Source of the DNA: Deferribacteres bacterium
GTDB lineage: Bacteria; Zhuqueibacterota; Zhuqueibacteria; Zhuqueibacterales; Geothermadaptataceae
NCBI GenBank assembly: GCA_020633655.1
Contig: JACKDF010000004.1
Location: 1 to 64,000, forward strand
Length of the DNA: 64,000 nucleotides
Direction: 5' to 3'
Shown here: piece after piece, positions 1-7,153 of the stretch
Layout: each line of letters starts with the position of its first letter
How positions within the stretch are numbered: the stretch's first letter is position 1
Program-made: the position numbers and the translations under genes
Notes under the pieces: model-generated
Databases searched by the model: none
What the model was told of the DNA's origin: nothing
What the model saw: the letters and a program-made list of their open reading frames with translations, nothing else

Positions 1-247
1 ATATGTCAAAGATCAGATTTTCCATGTTCAAAATGTAAACAATTCAGCTCAACGTTTGAGAAAATGGATGGTTCGATTTAACGGCGTGGCTACGAAATAT
101 TTACAGAATTACTTGAACTGGTTCATGGTGTTGGAGAAAATCAAAACTTCGCCTGAAAAACTAACAGGCTTCGCCGCTTTTGCTGTTAGCTCAAACCAGG
201 CTTGGTTTGATTTCAAAAATATACCTATAAATCAACTTGTTCCTTAA
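1..247 (+). mobile_element. C-terminal end of an IS1595/ISXO2-like transposase (cut by window start)
   Basis: An open frame enters from base 2 and stops at 247. It reads HVQNVNNSAQRL and then RFNGVATKYLQNYLNWF, the typical closing part of the DDE domain of IS1595 (ISXO2) transposases, which move a short insertion sequence by cut-and-paste. Only about 80 residues are present because the 5' part lies outside the window, so whether the element is intact cannot be judged. A tail of about 35 residues follows the conserved block. I could not identify a terminal inverted repeat in bases 248-335. Family call is from motif recognition only. Confidence 0.8.
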
Positions 248-335
248 ACAGAGCGAGCTAATTTTAATTAAAAGCGTCAGGCACTTTCGAAGTACCTGGG
301 GTTTGGTCTGAAACAAGCTCAAGGATTGAATAGAT

Positions 336-779
336 ATGTTTATCACAGGTAAAAGGATTTATCAAATAGCTCGTTTGATTTTCGTTATTCTCCTTTTTTC
401 GTGCTCCGGCCCAAAGACACTGCAAAATTCCCCGGACATTGATACGGCATGGCAGGGCGTTTGGAGCGGCCCGGCGTTAGTCGATGACAGCAAAACTCCC
501 CCGAAAAACTTTGCTTTAGAAATTGAATTTACCAGTACAGACATCACAGGATATTTTACTGTGCGCAAGGCGGGTGTTGTTCGAAGAGTGGTTCACGATC
601 TGCAATTAAATGGTGACGAAATAAAATTTCGCGTGCCCTACCAAACCAAACTGATCATGCGTTCTTTTATGAAATTTACCGGTACCCGCAACGGCCGAAA
701 CCTCGTCGCAACTTTCGATGGTCGGGAAGGGGGTAAAGCTTACACTGGCAAATGGCAGGCCCGGAAGATGCAGGAATGA
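336..779 (+). CDS. Predicted small lipoprotein of unknown function
   Basis: The 147-residue product begins with a basic start, a hydrophobic stretch and the lipobox LLFSC around residues 19-23, so it should be lipidated at that cysteine and anchored in the cell envelope. The mature part (about 125 residues) has alternating hydrophobic residues and short turns (for example TAWQGVWSGPAL, LEIEFTSTDITGYF) as in a small beta-barrel or lipocalin-like sandwich, but I do not recognise a family. An AAGGA sequence lies about 10 bases before the ATG. It stands alone between the transposase fragment and the oppositely oriented acyltransferase pair. Fold and export are inferences; function is unknown. Confidence 0.65.
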   Translation: MFITGKRIYQIARLIFVILLFSCSGPKTLQNSPDIDTAWQGVWSGPALVDDSKTPPKNFALEIEFTSTDITGYFTVRKAGVVRRVVHDLQLNGDEIKFRVPYQTKLIMRSFMKFTGTRNGRNLVATFDGREGGKAYTGKWQARKMQE

Positions 780-839
780 GATTACAGAGTAATCGTCCTG
801 ATGTAATCGCAAGTTGAAATGCGCCAGGTATTATCGCTA

Positions 840-1820
840 TTATTTTTTCAACACATTTTGTTCAATGAATAGCTGTGCCAGTTTTTTTGCATAGTTGTGT
901 GCTGCTTCCTGGTGAATATGTAGTGGGTCGACAAAATCCTCCGCTGCGGCTTCTATTGAGGAAACATCAATAGATTCAACACCCGGTAAAGCTTCAGCTC
1001 GCTGGAGTACCTTCTCAAAATTTTGCCATTGTTCAGCAGAAATTAACTTTTTTTCGGCTGGCTTCGTTAATCCTCTTACCAAAATAGCCCGAACGTTCTG
1101 ATCGTTCAGCCAAAGTAGTAATTCAACGAATGATTGGCTAATTCGGCCTTCCGGTTCAATTCGGTAACTCGTTTTGTGCCGTGATCGCTGTTTGTTTGGC
1201 AATGGCGTAAATCCTTTTGCTCCCACAACCGCTTTATCGAATTTCCAATCATTTTTCAACCATTCTTTGAGTTCCTTACGAAATCCAAACAGCCAGAATT
1301 TGCTGAGGAAATCGACCGCTAAGGAAGCAAAGACCGGACGCTCAAAAGAGTGGATATACTTTTGCGTTCGTTCGCGCACGACTGGATTCGCTGTGTTGAG
1401 ATCGTTTGGGGCAACGACAACAATCGCTGTTTTTGCCTGTTTTTGTGGCCAGTAGAGATGCCGAAGAGCCGCGGATACTCCTTCGTAATCCGGACCGGCA
1501 ATGCCAGCGTTGAAGGATATTTTGTTCACACCCGCTTGAGCGAGTTCTTCATCGAAAACCTGCGGCGGGATGTTGACACAGGAAATGGATGTGCCAATAA
1601 AAAAGATGTCGACATCCTGCAGTTTTTGCAGTTCCTCGTACTGCAACCGAATCGTATGGTTGTACCAGGAGCCAGTTGGAATTTGCCCGGCGGGGATGAT
1701 CGTACGTATCGCAACTTCAACGAAGATTAATCCAATCAATGCGAGAGCAGCAGTTTTAGTCAACACATTTTTGTATTTGAACTGCAGCGTATCAAAACTG
1801 AAAATAGATAAACGGGACAT
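840..1820 (-). CDS. SGNH-hydrolase-like partner of an MBOAT acyltransferase
   Basis: One N-terminal membrane segment (about residues 20-42) is followed by an extracytoplasmic domain with FFIGTSIS (Ser78, in the place of the GDS nucleophile block) and DPLHIH near residue 300, matching the Asp-x-x-His end of SGNH/GDSL hydrolases. Proteins of this kind (AlgX, AlgJ, DltD-like) receive or transfer acyl groups together with an MBOAT membrane protein during O-acylation of exopolysaccharides or wall polymers. The ATG at 1820 is chosen because GGTGG precedes it; a TTG at 1832 would add four residues. It overlaps the upstream MBOAT gene by 29 bases, implying translational coupling. The polymer acylated is unknown. 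Confidence 0.7.
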   Translation of the reverse strand: MSRLSIFSFDTLQFKYKNVLTKTAALALIGLIFVEVAIRTIIPAGQIPTGSWYNHTIRLQYEELQKLQDVDIFFIGTSISCVNIPPQVFDEELAQAGVNKISFNAGIAGPDYEGVSAALRHLYWPQKQAKTAIVVVAPNDLNTANPVVRERTQKYIHSFERPVFASLAVDFLSKFWLFGFRKELKEWLKNDWKFDKAVVGAKGFTPLPNKQRSRHKTSYRIEPEGRISQSFVELLLWLNDQNVRAILVRGLTKPAEKKLISAEQWQNFEKVLQRAEALPGVESIDVSSIEAAAEDFVDPLHIHQEAAHNYAKKLAQLFIEQNVLKK

Positions 1821-3207
1821 CGTTTCCACCAAGAAGAATAAGTGCGATGATCATAACAACGTAATATAAAGCGCGTACTGGCACCGGCAGTCGCGTGATT
1901 GCGAGGACATCGAAACGGCGGGATTGCAGCCATTCGATGGGCGCCAGTAAAGCGAATAAAAGTATGGGTAATTTTAAGTAAGATAGAGGAAAGCCTCCAT
2001 GCCAACGAAGGATACCGGTTAAGTAATTACAGGCTGTTGTGAAATCCGGTGAACGGAAGAAAATCCATGTAAGAGCAACGAGATGAAATGTGGTGACAGT
2101 TTTTAATACCGTTAAAATAGTTGAACTTAACTTGGCATTTTTTTTTGTATTGGTTCGCCGAATTTCACTGATTTTTTTATGGGCTGCGAGGTAGAATCCA
2201 TGCAATCCCCCCCAAACAACAAATGTCCAGTTGGCGCCATGCCAGAGCCCGCCGATGAGCATGGTGAGCATCAGATTGATGTAGGTCCGCGTTTTTCCAA
2301 GCCGGTTGCCGCCCAGGGGAATGTACAGATAATCCCGCAGCCAGCGAGAGAGTGTGATATGCCAGCGTCGCCAGAAGTCGGTGATGTTTGTTGCAAGATA
2401 GGGCGTCTGGAAATTTTCGCTCAATTCGATACCGATCAACTTGCTGACACCGCGGGCAATGGAACTGTATCCGGAGAAATCACAGTAAATTTGCAGGGAG
2501 AACAGATAAAGGCCTTTTAATAAAATGATCGACGATTGTGCTTGTGGATTGGCAAAAGCTTCCTCCACCAAAGGCGCTGCTGCATCGGCCAGGGCTATTT
2601 TTTTGAACAGACCGATGAGAATGAGCAGACAACCAGCCTGAAATTGCTCCAGCGTGACAATCCGTTTCTTTTGAATTTGGGGTAGTAGTGCAGTTGCTCG
2701 CTCAATTGGTCCTGCGACGAGCTGCGGGAAATAGGTGACATAGAGGGCAAAATCGATAAAATTTCGTACAGGTTCTTGCCGGTTTCGGTAGACATCGATT
2801 GTATACGAGAGCGTTTGAAAAGTATAAAAAGATATCCCGACCGGAGGCAGAAGGCGCAAGACCGGCGTGTTGAAATTGAGCCCGAAGGAATCGCCCAAGG
2901 CTGTAAAACTGTCGACAAAGAAATTAAAGTATTTGAATAGGCAAAGTGCACCTAAATTCATAAAGAGACTGGCGTAAAGGCCAAGTCGCCTCGTGCTTGG
3001 TGCCTGCTGATTTTGAATATATAAACCAGCGAAATAGTCGACCAGCGTGCTGGCAAAAACCAGTGACAGGAATCGCCAATCCCACCAGCCATAAAAGAAA
3101 TAGCTGGCAACGAGTAGCCATAGATTCTGAGCCTTCTTATTTAAGCTGTAGTAAATGGCGAGTACGGTCGGTAAAAAATAGAGAAATTCCCAGGAATTGA
3201 ACCACAT
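1792..3207 (-). CDS. MBOAT-family membrane O-acyltransferase (AlgI/DltB-like)
   Basis: The 471-residue protein is strongly hydrophobic throughout, with about ten predicted membrane spans. It starts with MWFNSWEFLYFLP and carries GGLWHGANWTFVVWGGLHG, where His323 is the conserved MBOAT catalytic histidine, plus the TPYLATNITDFWRRWHITL block typical of AlgI. MBOAT proteins pass an acyl group (usually acetyl) across the inner membrane onto a glycan. Length matches AlgI (about 470-520). The downstream SGNH-like gene overlaps its 3' end, so the two probably form one acylation system. No clear ribosome site is seen before the ATG. Family assignment is firm; substrate is not known. Confidence 0.9.
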   Translation of the reverse strand: MWFNSWEFLYFLPTVLAIYYSLNKKAQNLWLLVASYFFYGWWDWRFLSLVFASTLVDYFAGLYIQNQQAPSTRRLGLYASLFMNLGALCLFKYFNFFVDSFTALGDSFGLNFNTPVLRLLPPVGISFYTFQTLSYTIDVYRNRQEPVRNFIDFALYVTYFPQLVAGPIERATALLPQIQKKRIVTLEQFQAGCLLILIGLFKKIALADAAAPLVEEAFANPQAQSSIILLKGLYLFSLQIYCDFSGYSSIARGVSKLIGIELSENFQTPYLATNITDFWRRWHITLSRWLRDYLYIPLGGNRLGKTRTYINLMLTMLIGGLWHGANWTFVVWGGLHGFYLAAHKKISEIRRTNTKKNAKLSSTILTVLKTVTTFHLVALTWIFFRSPDFTTACNYLTGILRWHGGFPLSYLKLPILLFALLAPIEWLQSRRFDVLAITRLPVPVRALYYVVMIIALILLGGNDVPFIYFQF

Positions 3208-3682
3208 AAATATGTATGAATGTTTGAAGGTTGAAATGTTTGAATGTTTGAATGTTGCTGGTTACAAGTTACAAGTAACACGTGTCATGTCTTTTTCTGG
3301 CATTCGACTTGTGACGTTTCAAGGTATTACTTTTTTAAAAATTACTATTACTCGCAGCGCGTAAGTTACGCGGAGTCTGTGATGGCTTGCTTTTCGTGCT
3401 TGCATTTTAAATTCGATCCGAGTATTGTTTATGCACAAAATTTATTTATCGATCTGTTAGTTAGAGTGCACCCGCAAATGCTCTTTTTTTCGTCATTCCG
3501 GCACGTTTTTAGCCGGAATCCATTTCCAAGAGACTCAACCAATAGTGGGTTTTGCTTCGCCGGCCTTTGGCTCTGATAGAAACATTTCGGATTGACGTCT
3601 TTCCCGGATGAACTCTAATTAATACCATTCACACTGTAGCTTCTGGTGCACGGCTACTGGCAACTCATCCGGAAAAAATGAA
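3208..3682. repeat. Intergenic region with short tandem and palindromic repeats
   Basis: No convincing gene lies here. Bases 3214-3253 contain several close copies of TGTTTGAATG, followed by a TTACAAG duplication. Bases 3495-3519 form a hairpin with an 8-bp stem ATTCCGGC/GCCGGAAT and a 9-base loop, resembling REP-type intergenic elements. The one open frame in the stretch (3244-3576) crosses these repeats and has no protein-like pattern. The region separates the divergent MBOAT and RsmI-like genes, so it should hold their promoters, but I cannot place them. Confidence 0.6.
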
Positions 3683-4393
3683 ATGAGACCAACTCTTTAC
3701 CTTATACCCGCTCCCTTGGGCGAGACAGAATATAATTCTATTTTCCCGTTATACAACCTGGGTGTCATCAATCAAATCGATTATTTCATCGTGGAGAATG
3801 CACGAACCGCACGCCGTTTTTTGAGTAAATTGGGTATCGACAAAAAACTGATGGAACTGCATTTTTTTGAACTAAACAAGCATACGCATTCAGAGCAGCT
3901 AGACGGTTTTCTTACTCCATTACGCCAGGGACAAAATATGGGTTTGCTGTCTGAGGCCGGCGTGCCAGCAGTTGCCGATCCGGGGGCAGAAATTGTACAC
4001 CGTGTTCATCTCCTTGGTTTGGAAGTCGTGCCTCTCGTTGGCCCCTCTTCCATATTACTGGCATTGATGGCTTCCGGTCTAAATGGGCAGAGTTTTGCTT
4101 TTAATGGCTATTTACCCGTTGAAAAAGATGTCCGTCGTCAGAAAATTAACTTTTATGAGAAACGTTCGCGACAGGAAAATCAGACACAACTTTTCATCGA
4201 GACTCCCTACCGCAACAGTCAATTGTTTGAGGATGTGCTCCACAACCTGAGTGCTCAAACCCGATTGTGTGTCGCTGTTGATCTTACCCTGAATTCGCAA
4301 AGCATCCAGACTTGCACAATCGCAGAATGGCGACAAAAACCAAAACCGAACCTGCAGAAACGTCCGGCAATTTTTGCATTTTTAGCTCACTGA
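3683..4393 (+). CDS. SAM-dependent methyltransferase, RsmI-related (tetrapyrrole methylase fold)
   Basis: The 236-residue product opens with LYLIPAPLG, has GLLSEAGVPAVADPG at about residues 92-106 and PLVGPSSILLALMASG after it, then FAFNGYLP. These are the conserved blocks of the TP-methylase superfamily as found in RsmI (16S rRNA C1402 2'-O-methyltransferase). It lacks the extra C-terminal domain of classic RsmI (about 280 residues) and resembles the shorter second group seen in Bacteroidota-type genomes, so the exact rRNA or other substrate is uncertain. An Smr-domain gene follows 20 bases downstream in the same direction, probably co-transcribed. Confidence 0.8.
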   Translation: MRPTLYLIPAPLGETEYNSIFPLYNLGVINQIDYFIVENARTARRFLSKLGIDKKLMELHFFELNKHTHSEQLDGFLTPLRQGQNMGLLSEAGVPAVADPGAEIVHRVHLLGLEVVPLVGPSSILLALMASGLNGQSFAFNGYLPVEKDVRRQKINFYEKRSRQENQTQLFIETPYRNSQLFEDVLHNLSAQTRLCVAVDLTLNSQSIQTCTIAEWRQKPKPNLQKRPAIFAFLAH

Positions 4394-4413
4394 AATGCAA
4401 TTGGAAAATACGA

Positions 4414-4713
4414 ATGGCCAAAAAGAAAATTGAAATTCCGGAAGAATTACAGAATCCTGTACAGGTGGAAGATTTTCTCGATTTGCATGGATTTTTTCCT
4501 GAACAAATCGCCGAAGTTGTACAGGAATTTATCGCCTATGCCGTTGAAAAGCAGTATGCTTCGGTAACTATAACCCATGGAAAAGGGAAGAGTCGATTGA
4601 AATGGGAAGTGCATCAGGTTTTAAAAGATATACCTGCAGTCCTGCGTTTTTCCGACGCCACGCCACAGCTGGGGGGATGGGGAAGAACAGTCGTCGAATT
4701 GCAAGTGGATTAA
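4414..4713 (+). CDS. Smr-domain protein
   Basis: The 99-residue product is almost entirely a stand-alone Smr domain: LDLHGFFPEQ near the start and ITHGKGKSRLKWEVHQVL in the middle, the two hallmark blocks of the domain found at the C terminus of MutS2. Smr domains bind or nick branched DNA or cleave RNA; stand-alone versions are poorly characterised, so the role here is open. The ATG at 4414 (MAKKKIEI) is preferred; an in-frame extension to 4312 would overlap the methylase gene and has no homology-like pattern. It lies 20 bases after the RsmI-like gene and likely shares its transcript. Confidence 0.8.
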   Translation: MAKKKIEIPEELQNPVQVEDFLDLHGFFPEQIAEVVQEFIAYAVEKQYASVTITHGKGKSRLKWEVHQVLKDIPAVLRFSDATPQLGGWGRTVVELQVD

Positions 4714-4855
4714 TTAATCATCCCTTATTTTACATGGAAGTGTTTTTGTTTTGTTACATTTTGCTTGTATTTTCAGCAAATTTTTCTTTAAATGGGGGAG
4801 CTTGACAGCGAAGGTTTGCACCAGAGTGTAATTTTAATCCTACGGAGGAGAGATT

Positions 4856-5026
4856 ATGAAACTCAATGCACCGAAGCAAAATGTATGGATTGTCTCGGTA
4901 ATTTTAGGGGTTCTTGGATTGGTTGGTAAGTTCGTTGCCATACCATTTGTTACCGCCTACGCATTCTGGTTTGTATTTGTTGGCTTCGTGCTGCTTGCCC
5001 TTGGCGCTTTTGTCAAAGGAATGTAG
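4856..5026 (+). CDS. Small 56-residue two-span membrane protein
   Basis: A short open frame starts at an ATG preceded by a strong Shine-Dalgarno sequence, GGAGGAG at 4844-4850. The peptide has a short polar start (MKLNAPKQNVW) and two hydrophobic helices (about residues 11-30 and 33-54) separated by KFVAIP, ending FVKGM. A good intrinsic terminator sits 55 bases after the stop. The combination of ribosome site, clean membrane pattern and terminator supports a real gene. No family is recognised; an inner-membrane location is inferred. Confidence 0.7.
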   Translation: MKLNAPKQNVWIVSVILGVLGLVGKFVAIPFVTAYAFWFVFVGFVLLALGAFVKGM

Positions 5027-5080
5027 GCAACAGACTGTTAAGTAAAATTTTTGCTGCAGAGGCGGCAATCGGGGATTTTA

Positions 5081-5111
5081 AAGCCAACCTGTAAACCGGG
5101 TTGGCTTTTTT
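5081..5111 (+). terminator. Rho-independent terminator
   Basis: AAGCCAACC at 5081-5089 pairs with GGTTGGCTT at 5099-5107, followed by a T run to 5111. It ends the small membrane gene on the plus strand. It also lies just past the 3' end of the convergent UPF0178 gene, but in that direction the T run is weak. Confidence 0.85.
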
Positions 5112-5112
5112 A

Positions 5113-5562
5113 TTATGGGGAGATTTTTCCTAAAAATCTGTTTAATGCGTTCGCAAATGCTTCCTTATCTTTGTTGTTGTATGCTGCCGGTCCGCCAGTC
5201 TCAACACCGTTCATTCGTAAGTCTTCCATGAAGTTTCTGAGGGAAAGGATGTTACGGATATTATTTTTCTCGTAAAACTCTCCGCGAGGATTAAGGGCAA
5301 AGGCACCATTTTCGATCACTTGTGCTGCCAGGGGCAAATCTGCTGTGATGACCAGGTCACCATCGTCTACATTTTCTACGATATATGAATCGGCGACGTC
5401 TGGCCCTTCCCCTACCTGCACGGTGCTAATGAATGGCGACTGTGGTACGCGCAAACGCTGGTTTGCTACGAGAATTAAATTGTGTTTGACGCGCTTTGCT
5501 GCTCTATAGAGAATTTCTTTTGCGGCCGCAGGGCAGGCATCGGCATCAACCCAAATATGCAT
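5113..5562 (-). CDS. UPF0178/YaiI family protein (DUF188, PIN-like)
   Basis: The 149-residue product starts MHIWVDADACP, the signature of the YaiI/YqxD (UPF0178) family, and has the internal blocks VQVGEGPDVADSYI, DLVITADLPLAAQ and LNPRGEFY plus the late METGGP-like segment (VETGGPAAY). Length equals the family norm of about 150. The family has a PIN-like fold with conserved acidic residues and is suspected to be a nuclease, but its biochemical role is not established. The gene converges on the small membrane protein and lies 39 bases downstream of manA in the same direction. Confidence 0.9.
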   Translation of the reverse strand: MHIWVDADACPAAAKEILYRAAKRVKHNLILVANQRLRVPQSPFISTVQVGEGPDVADSYIVENVDDGDLVITADLPLAAQVIENGAFALNPRGEFYEKNNIRNILSLRNFMEDLRMNGVETGGPAAYNNKDKEAFANALNRFLGKISP

Positions 5563-5601
5563 TTTTTCTCATAATTATTGATATAGGTTCAGTATTTTTT
5601 T

Positions 5602-6840
5602 CTATGGAACAGTTGCCACAAAGACAAGGCTGTCCTCCTGAGCTACGAGTGTTGCTTCATGTAAGCATGCCGGGAAAAAAATGGATTGGCCTCGATGAAA
5701 AATTTCGTTGCCATTTGTAGAGTTCACTTTAATCGTACCGTTCAATAGGAGGGCAATGGCTGGTTTCCCCAACTTTAACTCCGCGTTGTCACCGGTTTCA
5801 AGGTGGAATCTGGACAAAACAAATTCTTCAACAGGTGCCTTGTAAATCGTTTTCTTTTCTTTATTACTGTCCCCGAGAATTTCGACTTTGCCCGATTCAT
5901 AGGTAAGGATATCCATGAGCGTTTTTTTATCCTGAAATTTTGGTGTCAAACCTGCACGCACCACATTATCTGAGTTGGCCATGCATTCGATGATGTTGCC
6001 TTTAATATAAGCATGGGGAATTCCTGCTTGCATGAAAAGTGCTTCGCCTGGCTGAAGGGACATAAAATTTAGGAGATAAATGGAAAATAAACCCACATCG
6101 GCACCGGAGTACTGATCACGCATTTCGAGAAATAACGCATCGGCGGAGGAAAGCCCTGTCTTTGTTTGCAGGCGTTTTACCAGCGCATCTATGGCGTTTG
6201 TCAGTTCCTGTTTATGTGTTTCTGATCTTTGCAGGAAGCGGCTATACATGGCCTTGAGCGCTAGTTTTTGCTTTTCTTGGGATTCGTCTTTGTTGGCATA
6301 AATTTTATGTACAACAGCTTCCCCCAAAAATTCAGCAATTTCCGGATAGGTCGCAAACGTTGCACTGAGTTCTGTCAGCGATTTAAAACCGGCCAGGGCT
6401 GTAAAAGGACTGATGGCGATGGCAATTTCCGGTTTATGGTTATCATCCGGATAATGTCTGGCATCGCGCGCATGCAATGTTTCTGCCTGTATTTTATTGG
6501 GATGCGCCTGTATGGAAAGTGGTTCTCCTGCAGAGAGCACTTTAAAAAGAAACGGAAAAACAGCACATTTTTCTGCACCCATTTTTCCTAAAATAGCTTC
6601 ACTGTGTAATGCTGCCAACTTATCCAAACCGCAGCGTTCGCCGTCGATTTCTATCTCTGAAGGTGCTTTGGGATGGGCTCCCATCCAGAGTTCGGCATAA
6701 GGCACACCTTTCTCCGGTTTTTTTCCAAGAAGTTTGGGAATGAAGGCGGTTTCACCTCGTGTTCCCCAGGCATAGTTTTGCACGGTATTGTGCATGAGAT
6801 ACGGTTTTGCTGCAATCGTCGATTTCATTTCTCGGGTCAT
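5602..6840 (-). CDS. manA: Mannose-6-phosphate isomerase, class I
   Basis: The enzyme interconverts mannose 6-phosphate and fructose 6-phosphate, feeding mannose into glycolysis or supplying GDP-mannose. Zinc ligands of type I isomerases are visible: IQAHPNK, HKPEIAI and AGIPHAY, and the substrate loop MANSDNVVRAGLTPK is intact. Expected start is the ATG at 6840 (MTREMKS), giving 412 residues, close to the family's about 390; 6828 is also possible. The frame stays open up to a TTG at 6927, but that extension runs through a dispersed palindromic repeat (6869-6951) and is not protein-like. The stop is 39 bases before the UPF0178 gene, suggesting co-transcription. Confidence 0.92.
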   Translation of the reverse strand: MTREMKSTIAAKPYLMHNTVQNYAWGTRGETAFIPKLLGKKPEKGVPYAELWMGAHPKAPSEIEIDGERCGLDKLAALHSEAILGKMGAEKCAVFPFLFKVLSAGEPLSIQAHPNKIQAETLHARDARHYPDDNHKPEIAIAISPFTALAGFKSLTELSATFATYPEIAEFLGEAVVHKIYANKDESQEKQKLALKAMYSRFLQRSETHKQELTNAIDALVKRLQTKTGLSSADALFLEMRDQYSGADVGLFSIYLLNFMSLQPGEALFMQAGIPHAYIKGNIIECMANSDNVVRAGLTPKFQDKKTLMDILTYESGKVEILGDSNKEKKTIYKAPVEEFVLSRFHLETGDNAELKLGKPAIALLLNGTIKVNSTNGNEIFHRGQSIFFPACLHEATLVAQEDSLVFVATVP

Positions 6841-6868
6841 CTTCAAATTTGATTTTTTACTTTTCCAT

Positions 6869-6951
6869 CCTGCTTCAGTAATACACTGCTCAAAGTGGAC
6901 GATGGACAGGGCACATTCACTGCCCAATCATGGTATTTATGAACAAAGCAG
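6869..6951 (+). repeat. Dispersed palindromic repeat, family 1, copy B
   Basis: Ends CCTGCTTCA and AACAAAGCAG form near-inverted termini. Inside are CTCAAAGTGGAC and TGCCCAATCATGGTATTTATG, shared with copies at 52309-52391 (reverse orientation) and 60038-60118. It sits 28 bp upstream of the manA ATG at 6840. Confidence 0.8.
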
Positions 6952-7065
6952 AATATGTGAAATTCCTTAGCGGTGACGTGCTGATGTTTGTGCATTATGA
7001 ATAATTGATTATTGCTTGTTTATTATTTAGAAATGTGTGTGAAGCAAACAATTGGTGTAAAGGAT

Positions 7066-7126
7066 GTATGTAGTCCAGGCTTCAGCCTGCACAAAAGTCA
7101 GCCAAGCTAAAGCTTGGACCTACGTA
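7066..7126. repeat. REP-like double hairpin downstream of uup
   Basis: Two adjacent perfect hairpins: CAGGCT-TC-AGCCTG at 7076-7089 and CCAAGCT-AA-AGCTTGG at 7102-7117, with outer flanks GTAGTCC and GGACCTAC also partly complementary. This bipartite layout is typical of intergenic REP/BIME-type repeats. The rest of 6952-7153 is AT-rich and shows no gene. Confidence 0.7.
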
Positions 7127-7153
7127 CTTTCAACCCACCGACTCCCGGTCACG

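Noticed and set aside
3244..3576. 110-codon frame in the 3.2-3.6 kb intergenic region
   Set aside because: It crosses tandem and hairpin repeats, has no ribosome site and a non-protein-like Cys/Phe/Ser-rich composition.
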